A stretch of DNA of 64,000 bases, from positions 806,001 through 870,000 of the forward strand of contig BLSF01000001.1 of assembly GCA_012862575.1 (NCBI GenBank). The letters are read 5' to 3'. This document shows, piece after piece, positions 39,170 to 49,371 of the stretch. The translations under genes were made by a program, and so were the position numbers. Each line of letters opens with the position of its first letter. Positions within the stretch are counted from its first letter, which is position 1. This stretch comes from Parietichytrium sp. I65-24A. Taxonomy: Eukaryota; Sar; Bigyra; Thraustochytrida; Thraustochytriidae. The notes below the pieces were generated by a model. That model had not been told where the DNA came from. It saw only the letters and a program-made list of their open reading frames with translations, and did not search any database.

Positions 39170-41197
39170 ATGGAGTCGCCGAAGAAGAGTGCCGGAGGCA
39201 GGCGGGATGGAGCACAAATGCGCGTTAAAGTGCACTGCAGACTACGGCCTGATGAGAGCAGCTCTGGAGACTTTGTGCAAGGAGGGCAGTCTGAAAAAGG
39301 TGATGTCGTGTCGCTTCGAGGTGAGGAGACTTGGCAATTTGACTCTTTTCTGGGAGAGAGCGCTGGGCAGGCCGTCGTGTACGAAAAAGTTGCGCAGCCC
39401 ATCGTGTCCAGCGTGCTTGCAGGGTATAACGGCACAGTGATGGCGTACGGCCAAACTGGCAGTGGAAAGACGCATACAATGTTTGGCTCGGCCAAGGATG
39501 CCGGAATCATCCCTAGATCTCTTGCGCACCTGTTCAAGGAGGCCGAGGCGGACAAGGAAAACGATACGACGATTTCAGTTTCATATGTACAAATCTATTG
39601 CGAGTTGCTGACCGACCTCTTGGCACCCGAGGCTGTGGACCTGACGGCCAAAGTGGGCATGGGCAAGCGCATCACACCAAGCCTTCACATTCGAGAGGAT
39701 CCCAAGAACGGAGTCTTCATAGAGAATCTTCAGGCAGTAACTGTATCCAGCGTAGAGGAAGCCATGGCCATTATCAGCGAAGGGGACGAAAACAGAGTTC
39801 GGGCCGCAACCAACATGAACGCAAGCTCCAGTAGAAGCCACGCTTGTGTCATTGTTAGTGTCAAACGAAGAGAGCTCAAACGGAAAAAAGTCAAATTTGG
39901 AAAGCTCATATTGGTAGACCTGGCAGGAAGTGAGCGGGTGGCAAAGTCGCTTGGCGAGAACGTGTTTAATGGCGTCCGATTTTCTGAAGCTAGGGCCATC
40001 AACGTCAGTTTGTCTGCGCTCGGAAACTGTATCAGTGCGCTGGCGAAGAAACAAAACCATATTCCCTTTCGAGACGCAAAGCTCACAAGGCTGTTGAAGG
40101 ACTCCCTCGGTGGCAACTCCATGACCGCGCTCGTCATCAACATCTCGAAAGATCCTACGTCGTACAGCGAGACCAAGTCCACGCTGGCATTTGGTTCTCG
40201 TGCAATGACTGTGACCAACAACCGAGTCCGTATAAATGAAGAGATTGATTTTGAGCAGCTGTACACCAATCTGCAGAGCTCTCTGGACTCTCGAGAGGAT
40301 CATATTGCAGAGCTGGAGATTGCGCTGCAGAAGAAAGAAATTGAACTCGCAGAAGCGCGACAAAGCGCTGCAAAAGCTGAAAGCGAAAGGGAAATGCTAG
40401 CAATGCAGCTCACAACGGTGAACGTATCTGGTGATGTGGCTGAGCAAATCAAAGCTCTTCAGGAGCAGCACCGCGAAGCGCTTGATCAGACAAGGTCAAA
40501 ATACGAGGCTCAACTTGGCGAACAGTCCAACAAAGCATCTGCCGCACAAGAAGAGTGGTATAGAATCGAGTACGAACTCAAATCCGAGCGGGAAGAGCAT
40601 CTCCGAACTTGCGCACTTTTGCGGGAAAAGCAAGAGCAGCTGAGTGACATTGAACGGACCCACGGAGAACGACTGGCAGAGCTTTTGGAAGAAATCCGAG
40701 CAGCCAATGAGAAGAACGAAGCTCTTGCAAAGAATCTTAAAAACGCTTTCGACGAGAGGAAATTAATGTTGGAGAAGTGCAGCCGTTTAGAAGCCAAGAT
40801 AAACGAGTCCAAGACTTTTGAGGAACGGGGCTTAGATCTCATGAACCGTTTGACCAACCGAGTTGAGTTGCTAGAAAAAAATAGGCGAAGCGGACCGCAT
40901 TCCAGTTCTGGAAATAACTTTGATGATGATGAGTCGGACAGATACTCGTCGGGAAGAGCATCCGTCCATTCGCTAGGTAGCAATCAGGAATCGCGCTCCA
41001 GGTCTCAAAGACCCACTTTCACTGAGAGCACCACCCCTGCGCTTCCCCGGGCCACAAAAAGCCCCCACAAACCAAACCTCCCTATTGCTGCAGTGCGCCC
41101 GGGAATTCAAAAGCTGCCCTTCAGTAAGCCAGGCGCAGTCGTGCGGAAGAGCTCTTCCAGCAGCAAGTCAACAACTGCCTCGATACTTCAGTTTTAA
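39170..41197 (+). CDS. Kinesin motor protein, ARK-type
   Basis: 675 residues from the ATG at 39170. The motor domain (about 17-355) has the P-loop GQTGSGKT (94-101), switch I NASSSRSH, switch II DLAGSER and the HIPFRDAKLTRLL microtubule-contact segment, so it should be an active ATPase. Just after the motor, RINEEIDFEQLYTNLQ resembles the EE-[FVI]-DY-x-x-L-x-x-x-L segment after the motor of armadillo-repeat kinesins (ARK) of plants and protists. A coiled coil follows (about 360-590), and the tail is Ser/Pro-rich and basic. No armadillo repeats are visible; they may be absent or in an unseen exon. The motor lies at the N-terminus, which predicts plus-end movement. The gene converges on the proline-racemase-family gene with 182 bases between stops. 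Confidence 0.9.
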   Translation: MESPKKSAGGRRDGAQMRVKVHCRLRPDESSSGDFVQGGQSEKGDVVSLRGEETWQFDSFLGESAGQAVVYEKVAQPIVSSVLAGYNGTVMAYGQTGSGKTHTMFGSAKDAGIIPRSLAHLFKEAEADKENDTTISVSYVQIYCELLTDLLAPEAVDLTAKVGMGKRITPSLHIREDPKNGVFIENLQAVTVSSVEEAMAIISEGDENRVRAATNMNASSSRSHACVIVSVKRRELKRKKVKFGKLILVDLAGSERVAKSLGENVFNGVRFSEARAINVSLSALGNCISALAKKQNHIPFRDAKLTRLLKDSLGGNSMTALVINISKDPTSYSETKSTLAFGSRAMTVTNNRVRINEEIDFEQLYTNLQSSLDSREDHIAELEIALQKKEIELAEARQSAAKAESEREMLAMQLTTVNVSGDVAEQIKALQEQHREALDQTRSKYEAQLGEQSNKASAAQEEWYRIEYELKSEREEHLRTCALLREKQEQLSDIERTHGERLAELLEEIRAANEKNEALAKNLKNAFDERKLMLEKCSRLEAKINESKTFEERGLDLMNRLTNRVELLEKNRRSGPHSSSGNNFDDDESDRYSSGRASVHSLGSNQESRSRSQRPTFTESTTPALPRATKSPHKPNLPIAAVRPGIQKLPFSKPGAVVRKSSSSSKSTTASILQF

Positions 41198-41379
41198 GAC
41201 TTTGCGGCGCAGCGATGGAAACCTCCACTTTATGCATTCTTTCTATTAGTCTAGCCGCTAGAGCACTTGACTTTGTAGTGAACACCTTGCTATGTCAGTA
41301 TTTATCGTTGTTTCTTTCACCGAGAGCCCCTGAGAGTGCAGCATTACCGGATCTAATTCGGGTCTCCGGGAAATGCTGT

Positions 41380-42516
41380 TCATGCCCAGATATCGCCGAC
41401 CGTGTAGCCTTCCGGGAACGGGTCCGTTTCGTGCAGCACAACCTTGGAGTACTGCGTGATCCACGCCGACCCAGTTATCGAGGGAACAATGGCGGGAAAT
41501 TCTGTGACCATGGTTTCGGCTTCAACCTTCCCTGTGAAGATAGTGCCAAGAACAGATTCATGGACAAATGATTCATGAAGCTTCAATTCCCCTCGTGCGC
41601 ACATGACTGCCATGATTGCGCAGGTCCCTGTTCCGCACGGGCTTCGATCAATATTGCCTTTCCAGGTGCTCGGCTTGTCCCACTTGAGTTCGCCCGTGCT
41701 CATCACAACAGCATTTCTACTGTGGCATCCGTGTTGAGTCGCGCCTTTCTCAGAGGCATTGCCTCGGAACGCCATGATATCCGGTCCCGCGTAGCCGTTA
41801 AGCGGGTGTCGCATCGGAAACTGCTCTCTGGTGGCTACCTTGATCATCTCACCCAATCGAACGATTTCTCCTCCGCTCTCTGGCTCGAGCTTGGCGATGC
41901 TGGCAAGCTCGGGTACGGTCAAATTGTGAGGATTGCGCAGATCAACGATGGCGTACCACATGCCTCCGTACGCAATATCAACGTGCACCACGCCGATGGT
42001 GGGCACATCCACGTGCGCTTCGAGCTTGCCCACGAAGGATGGTACGTTGGTGAACTTGACCGACTCGGCTTTCCCGGCCTTGCAAACCGCCTCAATCTGT
42101 ATCTCCCCAGCGGGAGCCTCCAAGCAAAACCTTGTCACCGGCTCAACAATTGGGATTCTGCCTGTTTCCAAAAGGGCCGTGCAGACGCAAATGGTGTTGT
42201 GGCCCGACATGTTGGGGTAAATGCAGTTGTTCTCTCCGATGACAAAACTAAATCGCGCTTGCGGGCACGCTCGCGTCGGCGGGTATACAAAGTCCACATT
42301 CTGGCACGGATATCCACGAGGCTCGTTCAGCAGCAGCTTCCGCGCCCAGTCCGCCTGCGCCACAACCTTCTGTCGCCGTTCCGCGCAGCTCGAGACCGAG
42401 CCCACGTCAGGACTCCCGCCCACCACCACCCTCGCGGGCAGCCCTGCGCAGTGGCAGTCCACCGTCTCCAGTGTCTTCACCGTCTTCGCCACCTTCAGAG
42501 ACTCCAGAGGCTCCAT
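41380..42516 (-). CDS. Proline racemase family enzyme (hydroxyproline epimerase/dehydratase type)
   Basis: 378 residues, full length. The first active-site segment reads NMSGHNTIC, with Ser104 in place of the Cys of proline racemase. The second keeps its Cys in DRSPCGTGT (Cys294). In this family Cys/Cys pairs are racemases or 4-hydroxyproline epimerases, Thr/Cys is trans-3-hydroxy-L-proline dehydratase, and Ser/Cys members vary (family knowledge). Other conserved parts include DCHCAGLPARVV near the N-terminus, GGMWYAIVDL and HPLNGYAGPDIMAF. The enzyme probably handles hydroxyproline from protein or wall breakdown. No dedicated catabolic partner gene lies nearby. The start is an ATG at 42516 and no targeting peptide is obvious. 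Which reaction it performs is not settled. Confidence 0.88.
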   Translation of the reverse strand: MEPLESLKVAKTVKTLETVDCHCAGLPARVVVGGSPDVGSVSSCAERRQKVVAQADWARKLLLNEPRGYPCQNVDFVYPPTRACPQARFSFVIGENNCIYPNMSGHNTICVCTALLETGRIPIVEPVTRFCLEAPAGEIQIEAVCKAGKAESVKFTNVPSFVGKLEAHVDVPTIGVVHVDIAYGGMWYAIVDLRNPHNLTVPELASIAKLEPESGGEIVRLGEMIKVATREQFPMRHPLNGYAGPDIMAFRGNASEKGATQHGCHSRNAVVMSTGELKWDKPSTWKGNIDRSPCGTGTCAIMAVMCARGELKLHESFVHESVLGTIFTGKVEAETMVTEFPAIVPSITGSAWITQYSKVVLHETDPFPEGYTVGDIWA

Positions 42517-42834
42517 TCCCAGCGTTCAAGCGTGGCAGGCAAGCAGGCAACGATGATAAAACAGTCAAGTCACTCTCGCCCGCTCCAAGAGGGTTCGGCT
42601 ATTTTGTAGAGGTGGAACGTGCGAAGATACTTATACAGCTGAAGGATACAGACATCATCCGAAAAGACGTGCGAGCTGGAGCAGCGACGATAGTTGAACG
42701 CTGATTGTATTTAAAAGACATGCAAAAAGGGGGAAACAACAGGATGGGAGTTTTCTGATTGGAACTGGGGGAGATGGTGGGTAATGTATATCAAACGAGA
42801 TGGGATTTGTGGAGAATGTGGCTGTGGGGAATGG
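42517..42834. other. Short intergenic stretch
   Basis: 318 bases between two - strand genes: promoter of the proline-racemase-family gene and 3' end of the acyltransferase gene. No other feature is seen. Confidence 0.5.
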
Positions 42835-44694
42835 TTATTTAGACGCAGAGCTGCTGTCCCGAGCCACTGTGATGGAAGACTCGGACGCAGAGAGCTGTGG
42901 GGTGAGATCGCCGGACTCCAGGAGCTTCAATGTGTGCTGAGATCGCCTCTTGGCGATCAGACTTGAAGGGATAATGCGGTCCTCTGCCCATCCGGGGACG
43001 CTATCAATGTTGTTTTCAACAAATTCCTGGACGCGGAGGATGAGACGCTTGCGATCCTGCCGCAAGATCTCGGCTGGATTCCTCTTGTTGGAGCGACATA
43101 CACTAGTGACACAGATGAGTAGAGATGGCAGCGCGCGGATTCTCCTGTTTACGCTCTCTCCAACGCGAACCACAAAGTAAAATGTATAGAACGGAAACAC
43201 GAAGAAAAAGACGATGGGGATGAGCCACCACGCGTTCTCAGCAAGAAAAGTGTACCACAGACCGTCCTCCACATCCTTGTGCGGCCAGAACACGAACAAA
43301 AGTACGAGACCGAGAATGGTGTACAAGAAGAGAAGGATGATGACGAGTTTTGCGCCGTTGATGACCTTTTGGCTTGCCGCCACATCGCGAGCGGCGACCT
43401 TCACTGAGCTCCCAGCGAGAGCTTTGGCCATTTCCTTTTCCACTATGCAACGAAGGCGAAGGGGAATTGGTAGATTGAGTACGAGGCCAGGGAGAGCGAT
43501 GGGAAATGCGATGAGGATAAGAAACATTGTCAAAAAGATTTCGAACCAGGCATACAACATGGTCGTTGCCGATCCGAGTGGCGGGAGGTCGCGCACTTGT
43601 TTGTCCGTAAGACCCTGTGCCCATGCGAACTTAAGGTAGACGTGGATGTCTTGAAGAAGATGCATGTAGACAGGGTTTGATTGCCAGAGCTCGCTAGCTT
43701 GGGCAAACCTGTTGTTCAGCTTGAGGTAGTCCTTGGACGAAAGATCCACGTTATTCTGGTACATGCGGCGAGCTGTGCGGATGGCCTTAAGTTGCTCGTA
43801 GTTTGGCGCATGAATTGTCACAGAACGAAGGAGATCAGTAATCTGCTCGAGAAGTTCTGCGCACGCCTCGCGTTTCTCGCCATTGTTGAAGCGCTCCACG
43901 AGCTCCGGGCTCGGCTCGATCGGCTTGCTGACGTCGACAAATGCTTTGCTTCGAAACGTGTGGCCGCTAAAGTAGTTCATTCCAACGGCGCAAATACGCA
44001 CTGGGGCGCCACGGGACATGGCTCCGAGTGCCATCAACGTGACACCAGCCTTAAGCGGAAGAAGATCCGTATTATCGTGCGAGCCGCCTTCTGGGAAAAT
44101 TCCAATGGTCCCGCCTGCCAAAAGTCGGTCGTACACTGCCTCGAACACCTTGTCCTGAGGGATCTTTGGAACGACCTTGTATTTGGATCCAGGCTGGAAG
44201 GCCTGGAAGTTGGCCTCCTCGCCCTCCGGCAATGCCTTAATGCTCACCTCAGTGTCCGAGATGACTTCATTCACGACGAATTGCCCAACTTCTTTAATTG
44301 AAATCATGCAGCCCTTCTGGGAAGTCTCCGTTGTAAATTTGGTTCCGCTTCCCTGGATTCGCAGTCCTTCGAGATCGAGCAATTCGATTGTGCCCTGACC
44401 AGGGGTAGCTTGATCTTGCGGGCGCACGACAGGAACGGCGTTCAGAGCGCGAGCAATATCGCCGATCACAGGCCGGTGCATACTTTTCTCGGCGATGATG
44501 AAGGACACCTTCCTCTTGCCGGCAGTCTTAAGCATGACCATGGCATCCACAAACTGATTAAAATGCGGGCCGACGAGGATCACCGGCCCTTCCTCTGGGA
44601 TGTTCTCCCTGTTGACGATCTCAACTCCATTCGCGAAGAAGATGTCCAGAGCCGTGGTCATCAAGAACTTGGCAAAGCCATACCCGCACCCCAT
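42835..44694 (-). CDS. Glycerol-3-phosphate / DHAP O-acyltransferase, yeast Gat1/Gat2 type
   Basis: 619 residues from the ATG at 44694; the 20 upstream codons begin with TTG. The PlsC catalytic motif is HFNQFVD (44-50), an H-x5-D form like the PHANQFVD of yeast Gpt2/Sct1, and the substrate-binding motif is FPEGGSHDNTDLLPLKAG (200-217), almost as in yeast. Between them is an insert of about 100 residues. The C-terminal half has three or four transmembrane helices (about 395-430, 470-490, 505-527), placing the enzyme in the ER membrane. The reaction is transfer of a fatty acyl group from acyl-CoA to the sn-1 position of glycerol-3-phosphate or dihydroxyacetone phosphate, the first step of glycerolipid synthesis. 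In oil-rich protists this step feeds triacylglycerol and phospholipid pools. The Ser-rich C-terminal tail may be phosphorylated (inference). Confidence 0.92.
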   Translation of the reverse strand: MGCGYGFAKFLMTTALDIFFANGVEIVNRENIPEEGPVILVGPHFNQFVDAMVMLKTAGKRKVSFIIAEKSMHRPVIGDIARALNAVPVVRPQDQATPGQGTIELLDLEGLRIQGSGTKFTTETSQKGCMISIKEVGQFVVNEVISDTEVSIKALPEGEEANFQAFQPGSKYKVVPKIPQDKVFEAVYDRLLAGGTIGIFPEGGSHDNTDLLPLKAGVTLMALGAMSRGAPVRICAVGMNYFSGHTFRSKAFVDVSKPIEPSPELVERFNNGEKREACAELLEQITDLLRSVTIHAPNYEQLKAIRTARRMYQNNVDLSSKDYLKLNNRFAQASELWQSNPVYMHLLQDIHVYLKFAWAQGLTDKQVRDLPPLGSATTMLYAWFEIFLTMFLILIAFPIALPGLVLNLPIPLRLRCIVEKEMAKALAGSSVKVAARDVAASQKVINGAKLVIILLFLYTILGLVLLFVFWPHKDVEDGLWYTFLAENAWWLIPIVFFFVFPFYTFYFVVRVGESVNRRIRALPSLLICVTSVCRSNKRNPAEILRQDRKRLILRVQEFVENNIDSVPGWAEDRIIPSSLIAKRRSQHTLKLLESGDLTPQLSASESSITVARDSSSASK

Positions 44695-46911
44695 CTTTCC
44701 TCCCGCTGACTCGCTCGCGATCACCGACTGTGCTCTACGGTATACAAAACCCAAGCCCCGGTCGTATTTCGATGCGCGGACACGTCGCAGCGATCGCTCC
44801 CGGCCCTGCTCTTGCTCTCACTCACGCTCTTCTCCGTCCGAATACGACTCAAGAAATGGGCACCAAGTTTGCTTTTTCACTACCAAGCACTTGACTGCTG
44901 TCTCGACCGCAAGCACTGCCCTCACACTCTCACTCAGGCGCTCGGGCACTCAGGCAAAGCAATAGGCAACTGGTAACCGTGTGAAACCTGCGACCTCGGT
45001 TTCACTAGCTCGCGCATACAACCTGGCCCTAAAGCCGCCCAGTTTGCACAACAACCAGAGTATAGCGCTCTGCTTAGCGACCGAGACCGGGAGAGAGAAA
45101 GGGGCGGGCGCAAAGTTTACTGGTACGACCTAGTCAACTCAAAGTTTACGATCAGCGTTAGATGGAATGAATATCTCGTGTCGATTGCTGTGCGGGATTG
45201 TTCAATGCAATGAATGAATGAATGAATGGAATGGAAATTGAGCGATTTACAACTCCCAACTTGCGTCGGTTTCGCTGTGTTTTCGTCCTTGCCCACTCAG
45301 TCTGTGCCAGCCTCTGACTCTGACCCCCCTTAATAGAACAAATCAATTGACGCAACGACAAGTAGCTACCCACATGCATATTCTTCCACTTGCACCTCTC
45401 GATTTCATCTGCACACTCCGCTACGTGAAGGCCGTAGTCGCCTGTAGCTGTGGCGCGTGTGTGTTCTCTCACGTTGTTGTGGCCAGTGTGCACACCTTTG
45501 ATGTCCTAATGCTCAGCTACCGTAACGCATAATGTTGACCCCACGGGATCCTCTGACCCACGCTAGCTAGCTAAGCCGTTCGTAGCCAGGTTCTATTGAT
45601 GAGTTGTAGCTGACATAGCTGATAGATAACTTGGGTGAAAATATTTCTTTGCCTCTTTCTTTCATGTGTTTTTTGATCAAGATTGACAGTGAAAGAAGTT
45701 GAGTATCAAATGAAAGTCGGTGGCGGGTGGACGAGATCCTTTTGCAGCCTTTGGTTTGAGTTTAATCGTCGCCCATCGTCGTAACCATCATCAGCAAATC
45801 AGCAAAATCAGCAGCAACAGCAGCATCACAAGTTGAAAGTTGACTTTCTTCATCCTGCCTTCCGATGCTTGACTGGCTGGTTGCACTCATGACTGTGATC
45901 ATCTGCGCTTGATCGCTTTCAAGATTAAGCTGACGTATTGGAGCTAGGGAGCATAGTTTCAACTTCACGGCTTCGCGACTTCACAATGGCTCCGGTGAGG
46001 TGTGAAATCAGTGCACCGTCTTTTCTGATTAAGACATTGCGGAAAAGGGGAATCGCAGCTCGTAAATCCAGTGCGGAAAGCAAGGTGGTAAGACGGAAAG
46101 CTAAAGCTCCGTTTCCTAGCAACGCAACTTTGAAAAGCGAAGCATGGCCGATCGTCTTGGTACCTCTGAATGCGTGACCCACAGATCATGGTCCCACATG
46201 AAACCATATCACCGTCCTAGCTCTGGTTCTGGCGTGCACGTGTGGTAACGGTAAACGTACCTGCGATTTCACCAGCCAGCGCCTGAAAAACGTAAATCAC
46301 AAAACAAGGTCAAATTCATCAAGTTCATCAAGAGTTTCACTTCGCGCGTGTGGAACTAGGTACTCGCAGTCTGCACCATGACGTCCAAGGCTATGCTGGC
46401 TCTCTTGCACCGCGCGGCGCTCGCTGTGAACCTAAAGTACTGCGCGTTCTCCAGGAGCATCGTGTCTGATCCGCAACAACGCAGTCCCTGAAATGGGTGA
46501 GCTCGTGCCTGTAAACGGCACTCACTAGTGCTTTCGTAGATACTCGTACACGTAGCACCCACAGCAGGTGTGCACCTCCGAAACCCATTTCCTACTAGTT
46601 GGAAAAGTTGAGATAAAAGTTATTAAAAGTTGGAAGATGTTGGACCTGGTTGGAAGAATTGAGGAGTTGTCAGAGTTGTGGAATTCAGGAGAACCGGGTG
46701 AACATGCCGCAGTTCCATCTTTGGCTGGTTCTTTTTGGCTTTTGTGGATCCATCAAGTGGCACTTCTTAGTTAGTAGATAGAATGAAATAGTTGACTGTA
46801 AAAATGTGCTCTGCTGTTTATTGGACTTCAAACTTTCAGCGCAGAAAGTAGTTAAAAAAATTGTACAAAAGGGATGTCATAAAAAGTGCAAGGCTCTCCG
46901 AGTCGGAGGTC
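44695..46911. other. Intergenic, 2.2 kb
   Basis: Upstream of the acyltransferase and downstream of the first sugar transporter. It holds an exact ATTGACAGTGA (45682-45692) and a GAAT microsatellite (about 45205-45231). A short frame, ATG 45986 to TGA 46177, would encode a 63-residue basic peptide in a fair start context, but nothing confirms it. Confidence 0.45.
45683..45692 (+). repeat. Copy of interspersed motif ATTGACAGTGA
   Basis: Exact match followed by AAGAAG, + orientation, in intergenic DNA. Confidence 0.65.
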
Positions 46912-48591
46912 TCATTCGCGGAAGTGGACTGGTTTGCAGAATAATATCCGGATTGTTTGTCTCGCATTTCTTTTGAAGAAATCGGACAAGGATCCCGAGC
47001 GCGCACCGGCCTCTGGCTTATATTCGTAGTTAAAGACGTGTCGGAGGTCCTCCATACTGACGCCCATAGTCTCTGGCTGGAGGAAAATCACGCACGGAAG
47101 CACAACGACAAAGTTTATTACAAAGGCGAACATGACTGTCACCGCGAAGCCAGCGACAGCATCGAGCTCATGAAAAGCGAAATCGCCAAAGACAATATTG
47201 GAAAACATGTTGGTCGAAACCGCAAGCGACATTCCGATGCCGCGCTGGGAGATACCCCAGCTCTCGGCAGGGACAACCCATCCGATCGATCCCCAGCAAA
47301 CGGAAAACACGACCTGAAACACAAAGATCAACACTACCGTGAAAGTCTGAATGCTGTGAGTCTGTCCTTCCGCGTCGCTCTTTGTCACATCCGACCCTGT
47401 TCCAAAAATGGCAACCGAGTTGACAAGAAAAACAGTGCAAATGATAATGGTGCCCCAAAGCGTCATGAATTTGCGCCCGAGGCGATCAACTGCAAATATC
47501 GAGAGCGCGGTGGCAAGCCAGTGGGTAAGCTTGAGAGCTAAATCGTACCTAAATGGGTCGCAGCCGAGCGAGCTGAATAATATGGTCGCGTAATTCATAA
47601 ACCAATTGATTCCCGTCACATTCTGACAGAACGCGACAGATACACCACACAGTGTGGAGGAGATTGCGGTTCCACGGAAAAGGTCGGCAAAGTTGGGACC
47701 AAGGCCCTTTTGGGCCTCCTTCAATTCTTCCCGCATAGCCTCCAGTTCAGATGAGACAATGGTCTCCCTCTGGAGTGTTCCCCTTGCCAACAAAGTCAGA
47801 GATTTTTCTGCCTCGCCCACTCGGCCGGATGCCATCAAGTACCGCGGGGACTCTGGCAAGATTGTCAACGTCATAATGAAAATGAAGAGGCAAGGAATGC
47901 ATTGAAGCCCAATACCCAATCGCCAGCCCCAAGGCACGTCCTGCATTGCCTCGTTGTACAGCGCCATGACAGCAATACCTGTTACTATGAAGAGCTCGAA
48001 AAATGTGATGACTTTGCCGCGATAGGATGGCGGGGCAAGCTCTGCCGAATATATGGGAACGATGGTCAGCATGAATCCGTTTCCGACTCCGCACAGACAC
48101 CGCCCCAGCAAAATAGAGATCCACGCTGAGTCGTGGTTGGCGAGGCCCGCCACAGACTGCCATCCAGCGCCGAGGAAGAACAAAGCGCTAGCACCTAAAA
48201 GAACCTTTCTTCGCCCAAATCGATCCGCTAGCATGCCAGACACAGGTGCCCCAAGCAACGAAGTCACATGGAAAAGCACGGCGAAGAGGCTAATTTGAGC
48301 GGCAACTTTCGGCGAGTCGCCATTGTTGCTTTTCAGTCTCGGAATTCCCATATCATCTCGAAACCAATCCATGCTCGTCACTGCCGTGGTGCCTATATCC
48401 AGCCCAAACGTGCTCCCGCCAAGCACCGCCGTGAACAGTGCCAGAATAGTAAAGCAATTCAGCCCTCTTTCCGAAGCGCCAGAACTTCCTCCGCTCTCTG
48501 AGCTATAACGTCGCTGCTTCTTGTCGCTTCCCAAAAGCGGATCCGACTCCTGAACCGCATTTTCAACAGCCGCCTTGTGCGTTCCCAGCAT
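46912..48591 (-). CDS. Sugar/proton symporter family (MFS) transporter 1
   Basis: 559 residues with the twelve hydrophobic helices of the sugar-porter family. Motifs in order: GGSTFGLDIGTTAVTSM (helix 1), DRFGRRKV (loop 2-3), GRCLCGVGNGF and SAELAPPSYRGK (helices 4-5), PESPRYL (after helix 6), QNVTGINWFMNY (helix 7), VDRLGRKF (loop 8-9) and PETMGVSMEDL at the C-terminus. The N-terminus carries a cytoplasmic extension with SDPLL and a Ser-rich patch that could act in sorting (inference). It is the most diverged of the three copies here: its loops differ while the motifs match. It probably imports hexose at the plasma membrane; direction and substrate are not shown by sequence. Confidence 0.9.
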   Translation of the reverse strand: MLGTHKAAVENAVQESDPLLGSDKKQRRYSSESGGSSGASERGLNCFTILALFTAVLGGSTFGLDIGTTAVTSMDWFRDDMGIPRLKSNNGDSPKVAAQISLFAVLFHVTSLLGAPVSGMLADRFGRRKVLLGASALFFLGAGWQSVAGLANHDSAWISILLGRCLCGVGNGFMLTIVPIYSAELAPPSYRGKVITFFELFIVTGIAVMALYNEAMQDVPWGWRLGIGLQCIPCLFIFIMTLTILPESPRYLMASGRVGEAEKSLTLLARGTLQRETIVSSELEAMREELKEAQKGLGPNFADLFRGTAISSTLCGVSVAFCQNVTGINWFMNYATILFSSLGCDPFRYDLALKLTHWLATALSIFAVDRLGRKFMTLWGTIIICTVFLVNSVAIFGTGSDVTKSDAEGQTHSIQTFTVVLIFVFQVVFSVCWGSIGWVVPAESWGISQRGIGMSLAVSTNMFSNIVFGDFAFHELDAVAGFAVTVMFAFVINFVVVLPCVIFLQPETMGVSMEDLRHVFNYEYKPEAGARSGSLSDFFKRNARQTIRILFCKPVHFRE

Positions 48592-49371
48592 ACTAGCTCC
48601 TCAACCCTTCCCTTTCTCTTTAACCAATAATCTGGATCCTCCTTCTTTCTGCTCTTGCGCCAACTCCGAGACGCCTCTCGCCAGATCCGCGAGGACACGT
48701 ATCCTTTACTAACTGCAACTATCGTGCACTAATGCCGCTCTTCACCGTACAAGTGGCGGTAGCGGCGATGAAGTATGTAACTGTCCTCGCTCAGAGCGTA
48801 CCCCTAAGACCCGTAAGCTACAACTTGAAGTCAAGTAGCAGATACTTTAAGAGCTTCCGATCACTTCTGATTAGCCTAAGTGTGACCTATAGATCAGTAC
48901 TAGTAGTGCTATGATAGTAAGAGTAATGCTAGTGCTATTCTCTATTTATAGATCGATGTATTTATGTGTTTATCTATGTCTCTCATTATCTCTTCGAAAC
49001 GAAAGACGATGACGCGATGATGAAAGAGAATGAATGAATGAATGAATGAACGGAATTGACTGTGAACCAATTCGACAATTCTTTTTCGTTCAAGACAAAA
49101 AGTCTTCCACTTTTGCTGTGCGTTTTCCAGGGATATATGCGTAGAGAATCGCAGGCGATGAGTGGTCCGCGATTTCAAAAACTATCAGACTTTGCAGGCG
49201 AGGGACTGATGAAGAATAGATGCGGTGTCTGATGCAGGTGTCGGGCGATACGAGAGCGTATCCATCGCGTTGATGACGCGCTCTGGTTGGAGAAAGAAAG
49301 GAAGATTTGAAACAACAGCAATAAGTTATAGGATATAAATTATAATAAATTAATGAAACGGATGGCGCCGT
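48592..49371. other. Intergenic between transporters 1 and 2
   Basis: It contains a GAATGAAT run (about 49028-49050) followed at once by the motif ATTGACTGTGA (49055-49065). Part of it should be the promoter of transporter 1 and the 3' end of transporter 2. Confidence 0.55.
49056..49065 (+). repeat. Copy of interspersed motif ATTGACTGTGA
   Basis: Exact match preceded by GAATGAACGGA. It shows the extended pattern GAATGAAC..TTGACWGTGAA seen in other copies. Confidence 0.65.

Noticed and set aside
41243-41300. tRNA-like text (TAGCCGCTAGAGCACTTGAC) after the kinesin stop
   Set aside because: It resembles a D-arm and anticodon-arm start, but there is no T-arm (GGTTCGAATCC type) and no acceptor stem pairing at the right distance.
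41575-42609. 344-residue + strand frame opposite the proline-racemase-family gene
   Set aside because: Antisense shadow: the - strand frame has full family conservation with both active-site segments.
45986-46177. 63-residue basic frame with a fair start context
   Set aside because: Too short and without homology or conserved motif; kept only as a note in the intergenic entry.
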